Of a DNA stretch of 16,419 bases, positions 13,388 to 16,419 are shown piece by piece. Origin of the DNA: Alphaproteobacteria bacterium (GTDB lineage Bacteria; Pseudomonadota; Alphaproteobacteria; ATCC43930; CGMCC-115725); the NCBI GenBank assembly GCA_030040495.1, contig JASHTP010000292.1:1-16419 (forward strand), read 5' to 3'. The stretch's first letter is position 1; the number at the start of each line of letters is the position of its first letter. The notes under the pieces are model-generated. The model was not told the DNA's origin. It saw only the letters and a list, made by a program, of their open reading frames with translations, and made no database searches. The position numbers were made by a program, and so were the translations under genes.

Positions 13388-16300
13388 ATGATTCGCAGCT
13401 GGGCCGTACTGGCCTTGTCGCTGGGCTACGTCGCCTTTCTCTTCGCCGTCGCCTATCACGGCGACCGGCGGGCGCGGCGGCGCGGCGGCCCGCCGACCGC
13501 CAAGCCGGTGATCTACGCCTTGTCGCTCGCCGTCTACTGCACCTCCTGGACCTTCTATGGCAGCGTCGGGCTGGCGGCGCGCACCGGCTATGATTTCCTG
13601 CCGATCTATATCGGCCCGATCCTGGTGTTCGCGCTCGGCTGGCCGCTGCTGACGCGGATCATCCGCATCTCCAAGGCGCACAACATCACCTCGATCGCCG
13701 ATTTCATCGCCGCCCGCTACGGCAAGAGCCAGGTGCTGGGCGCGGCGGTGACCATCGTCGCCATCATCGGCGTGCTGCCCTACATCGCCCTCCAGCTCAA
13801 GGCGGTGTCGGCGAGCTTCCTGGCGCTGACCGGCGACACGTCGGTCGGCTTGCCGGCGGCGTTCCACGGCCAACCGGTATGGAGCGACACGGCGCTCGCC
13901 GTGTCGGTGATCATGGCGCTCTTCGCCATCCTGTTCGGCACCAGGCACATCGACGCGACCGAGCACCATGAAGGCATGATCCTGGCGATCGCCTTCGAAT
14001 CCCTGGTCAAGCTCTGCACCTTCCTCATCGTCGGCGCCTTCGTCACCTGGGGCATGTTCGGCGGGTTCGGCGATCTCTGGGCACGGATCGGCGCCATGCC
14101 CGCGCTCGGCCCGCTCTTCCTCGGCGGCGTCGACGGCGCCACCTGGGTGACCATGACGGGCCTCGCCGTCGCGGCCACGCTCTGCCTGCCGCGGCAGTTC
14201 CACGTCACCGTGGTCGAGAATGCCGACCCCGCCGACATGCGCAAGGCGGCCTGGCTCTTTCCCATCTATCTCGTCGCCATCAACCTGTTCGTGATTCCCA
14301 TCGCCATCGCCGGGCTCGTCGTCTTTCCGCGCGGCGGCGTCGACGGCGACCTCTTCGTGCTGGCGCTGCCGATGCAGGCCGGACAGAGCGTGGTGGCGCT
14401 CCTCGCCTTCATCGGCGGACTTTCGGCGGCGACCGGCATGGTGATCGTCGCCTGCGTCGCGGTCAGCACCATGGTGAGCAACGATCTGATCATGCCGATC
14501 GTGCTGCACGGCCGCCGGCTGGGCCTCGCCGGCCGCGAAGACATGAGCGCGATCGTGTTGCAGGTGCGCCGCGTCGCGATCCTGGCGTTGATGCTGCTCG
14601 CCTACTGCTTCTACCGGCTGATCGGCCATTCGGTGGCGCTCGCCTCGATCGGCCTGCTCAGCTTTGCGGCGCTGGCACAGTTCGCTCCGGCGCTGCTCGG
14701 CGGCCTGATCTGGCGCGGTGCCACCGGGCGCGGCGCGCTCGCCGGCATCGTCGCGGGCGCGCTCACCTGGGCCTACACGCTGCTGCTGCCGTCGCTCGCG
14801 GGTTCGAGCTTTCTGCCGCAGGCGCTGCTCGAGCACGGTCCCTTCGGCATCGCGCTGCTGCGGCCGGAACAGCTTCTCGGCGTGCGCTTCGACCCGCTCA
14901 CCCACGGCGTCTTCTGGAGCCTGCTCGTCAACATCACCTGCTATGTCGCCTTCTCGCTGTCGCGGACCCCGCGGGCGATCGAGCGCAGCCAGGCGAGCGC
15001 CTTCGTCGATTTCGACCCCGGCCAGAGCCAGCTCGGCGCCCGCTCCTGGCGCGGCTCGATCGGCGTCGCGGAGCTCGCAGCGGTCGCCGCGCAATATCTC
15101 GGCGCCGACCGGGCGCAGCGCTCCTTTGCCGAGTTCGCCCGCGCGCGCGGCGTCGAGCTGTCGTCCGATGCCGATGCCGATTTCACCCTGGTGCGCCATA
15201 CCGAGCGGCTGCTCGCCGGCGCGATCGGCGCACCGTCGGCGCGGCTCGTCATCGCGCTGAGCCTCGAGCGGCGCAATCTCGGCCTCGAAGGCGCGATGCG
15301 GCTGCTCGACGACGCCACCGCGGCGATCCAGTACAACCGCGATCTGCTGCAGGCGACGCTGGAGAACGTCCGACAGGGAATCAGCGTCTTCGACCGCGAG
15401 CTCCGGCTCGTCTGCTGGAACCGGCGCTTCCGCGATCTGCTCGACCTGCCGCCGGAATTCGCGCGCGTCGGCGTGACCTTGCAGGAGATCGTCCGCTTCA
15501 ACGCCGAGCGCGGCGAATACGGGCCCGGCGATGTCGACGCGCTCGAAGCGCAGCGGCTCGAGCTGTTCATCGGCGAAGGCGAGACGGTGTTCGAGCGGCA
15601 ACGGCCGAACGGCACGGTGCTGGAGATCCGCACCAGCCCGATGTCGGGCGGCTACGTCACCACCTATTCCGACGTGACCGAGCATGTCAGCGCGGCCGCC
15701 GGGCTCGCGGCCGCCAACGAGCAGCTGGAGGAGCGCGTGCGCGAGCGCACCCAGGCGCTCACCACGCTCAACGAGGCGCTGAGCCGGGCGAAATCGGTCG
15801 CCGAGGCGGCCAATCTCGGCAAGACGCGCTTCCTCGCCGCGGCGAGCCACGATCTGCTGCAGCCGCTCAACGCGGCGCGGCTCTATGTCTCGAGCCTGCT
15901 CGAGCGGCCCGGAGAGCGCGAAGCGCAGGATCTCGAGCTGGTGCGCAAGGTCGACGCGTCGCTGCGCCTGGTCGAGGATCTCCTCGGCACGCTTCTCGAC
16001 ATCTCGCGGCTCGACGCCGGAGCGCTCAAGCCGGAGCGGCGCGACGTGGCCCTCGGCCAACTCTTCGCCAGCCTGCGCGTCGAGTTCGCGCCGCTCGCCG
16101 AGCGCAAGGGCATCGAGCTGCGCATCGTGCCGACGGCGCTCGCCGTCGACACCGACCGGCACATGCTGCACCGGGTGCTGCAGAATCTGCTGTCGAACGC
16201 GCTGCGCTACACCGTCTCGGGCAAGGTGCTGCTCGGCGCGCGCCGCGCCGGCCGCGAGGTCATCATCCAGGTGTGCGACACCGGCCGCGGCATCCCGCCC

Positions 16301-16419
16301 GAGCACCAGAGCCTGGTGTTCGAGGAGTTCCAGCGCTTCGCCGCCGGCCCCGGCACCGAGCACGGGCTCGGCCTCGGCCTCTCCATCGTCGACCGCATCA
16401 GCCGCATCCTCGATCACCC
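13388..16419 (+). CDS. Sodium/solute-symporter-domain PAS sensor histidine kinase (C-terminus outside window)
   Basis: The visible 1010 residues contain three parts. Residues 1 to about 530 are a multi-spanning sodium:solute-symporter-like domain, with hydrophobic segments from MIRSWAVLALSLGYVAFLFA onward and the DATEHHEGMILAIAFESLVK loop. Residues 655-770 are a PAS domain (LENVRQGISVFDRELRLVCW), followed by a short coiled coil. Then come a HisKA domain, FLAAASHDLLQPLNAARLY, with phospho-acceptor His821, and an HATPase with NLLSNALRYT, CDTGRGIPP, FEEFQRF and GLGLGLSIV. The layout resembles CbrA/NahK-type kinases, many of which end in a receiver domain that here would lie beyond the edge. It should sit in the inner membrane and phosphorylate itself in response to a solute or to PAS input. 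The ATG has AGGA just upstream. The gene is divergent from the ligase-pca operon. Confidence 0.93.
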   Translation, partial: MIRSWAVLALSLGYVAFLFAVAYHGDRRARRRGGPPTAKPVIYALSLAVYCTSWTFYGSVGLAARTGYDFLPIYIGPILVFALGWPLLTRIIRISKAHNITSIADFIAARYGKSQVLGAAVTIVAIIGVLPYIALQLKAVSASFLALTGDTSVGLPAAFHGQPVWSDTALAVSVIMALFAILFGTRHIDATEHHEGMILAIAFESLVKLCTFLIVGAFVTWGMFGGFGDLWARIGAMPALGPLFLGGVDGATWVTMTGLAVAATLCLPRQFHVTVVENADPADMRKAAWLFPIYLVAINLFVIPIAIAGLVVFPRGGVDGDLFVLALPMQAGQSVVALLAFIGGLSAATGMVIVACVAVSTMVSNDLIMPIVLHGRRLGLAGREDMSAIVLQVRRVAILALMLLAYCFYRLIGHSVALASIGLLSFAALAQFAPALLGGLIWRGATGRGALAGIVAGALTWAYTLLLPSLAGSSFLPQALLEHGPFGIALLRPEQLLGVRFDPLTHGVFWSLLVNITCYVAFSLSRTPRAIERSQASAFVDFDPGQSQLGARSWRGSIGVAELAAVAAQYLGADRAQRSFAEFARARGVELSSDADADFTLVRHTERLLAGAIGAPSARLVIALSLERRNLGLEGAMRLLDDATAAIQYNRDLLQATLENVRQGISVFDRELRLVCWNRRFRDLLDLPPEFARVGVTLQEIVRFNAERGEYGPGDVDALEAQRLELFIGEGETVFERQRPNGTVLEIRTSPMSGGYVTTYSDVTEHVSAAAGLAAANEQLEERVRERTQALTTLNEALSRAKSVAEAANLGKTRFLAAASHDLLQPLNAARLYVSSLLERPGEREAQDLELVRKVDASLRLVEDLLGTLLDISRLDAGALKPERRDVALGQLFASLRVEFAPLAERKGIELRIVPTALAVDTDRHMLHRVLQNLLSNALRYTVSGKVLLGARRAGREVIIQVCDTGRGIPPEHQSLVFEEFQRFAAGPGTEHGLGLGLSIVDRISRILDH

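Noticed and set aside
13289..16417. A 1042-codon open frame on the minus strand opposite the sensor kinase
   Set aside because: Its product is a charged, low-complexity Arg/Ala/Asp/Gly-rich chain with no domain or ribosome site. The plus strand in the same place encodes clear symporter, PAS and kinase motifs, and such long antisense frames are expected in GC-rich coding DNA.

Overview
The window is GC-rich, densely packed DNA. Its gene content (class I-type PHA synthase, split pca genes, a large symporter-fused histidine kinase, FNR/FixK-type boxes with a CCAG-like spacer) points to an alphaproteobacterium, probably a soil or plant-associated member of the Hyphomicrobiales or Rhodospirillales. 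That placement is an inference. No tRNA, rRNA, CRISPR array, insertion sequence or phage gene was seen.

Layout. (A) 1-1066, minus strand: the 5' part of an ABC-transporter substrate-binding protein gene, preceded by a wrecked GntR/FCD regulator with two frameshifts and most of its effector domain missing. (B) 1157-4164, plus strand: a shikimate-dehydrogenase-like oxidoreductase, then after a 361-bp gap holding a perfect FNR/FixK box, a probable two-gene unit of a fumarylacetoacetate-hydrolase-family enzyme and a ketopantoate-reductase-family enzyme. This looks like an organic-acid or hydroaromatic-acid catabolic patch of unknown substrate. (C) 4273-8321: a PHA synthase gene (phaC) with a weaker TTG-N8-CAA site upstream, a convergent 101-residue conserved-hypothetical gene, and a divergent clade 3-type catalase gene (katA). 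The 177-bp gap between the last two carries two FNR-type boxes, one suitably placed for each gene. (D) 8439-13161, minus strand: a protocatechuate operon transcribed acyl-CoA ligase - pcaC - pcaH - pcaG - pcaB. It opens the aromatic ring and takes the product to the enol-lactone; pcaD, the later beta-ketoadipate genes and a pca regulator are not in the window. (E) 13388 to the end, plus strand: a sodium/solute-symporter-like membrane domain fused to a PAS/histidine kinase, divergent from the pca operon and cut by the window edge.

How it fits together. The two metabolic themes are funnelling of aromatic or hydroaromatic acids (possible SDH-like step, protocatechuate ring cleavage, CoA ligase) and a low-oxygen/stress block (PHA storage, catalase, small protein) apparently tied together by FNR/FixK-type sites. 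I see no strong evidence for a wholly new system. The best leads are the shared FNR control of katA, the small protein and perhaps phaC; the orphan FNR promoter with a long leader before the FAH-family gene; the decayed GntR regulator; and the symporter-kinase beside a pca operon that lacks its own regulator.
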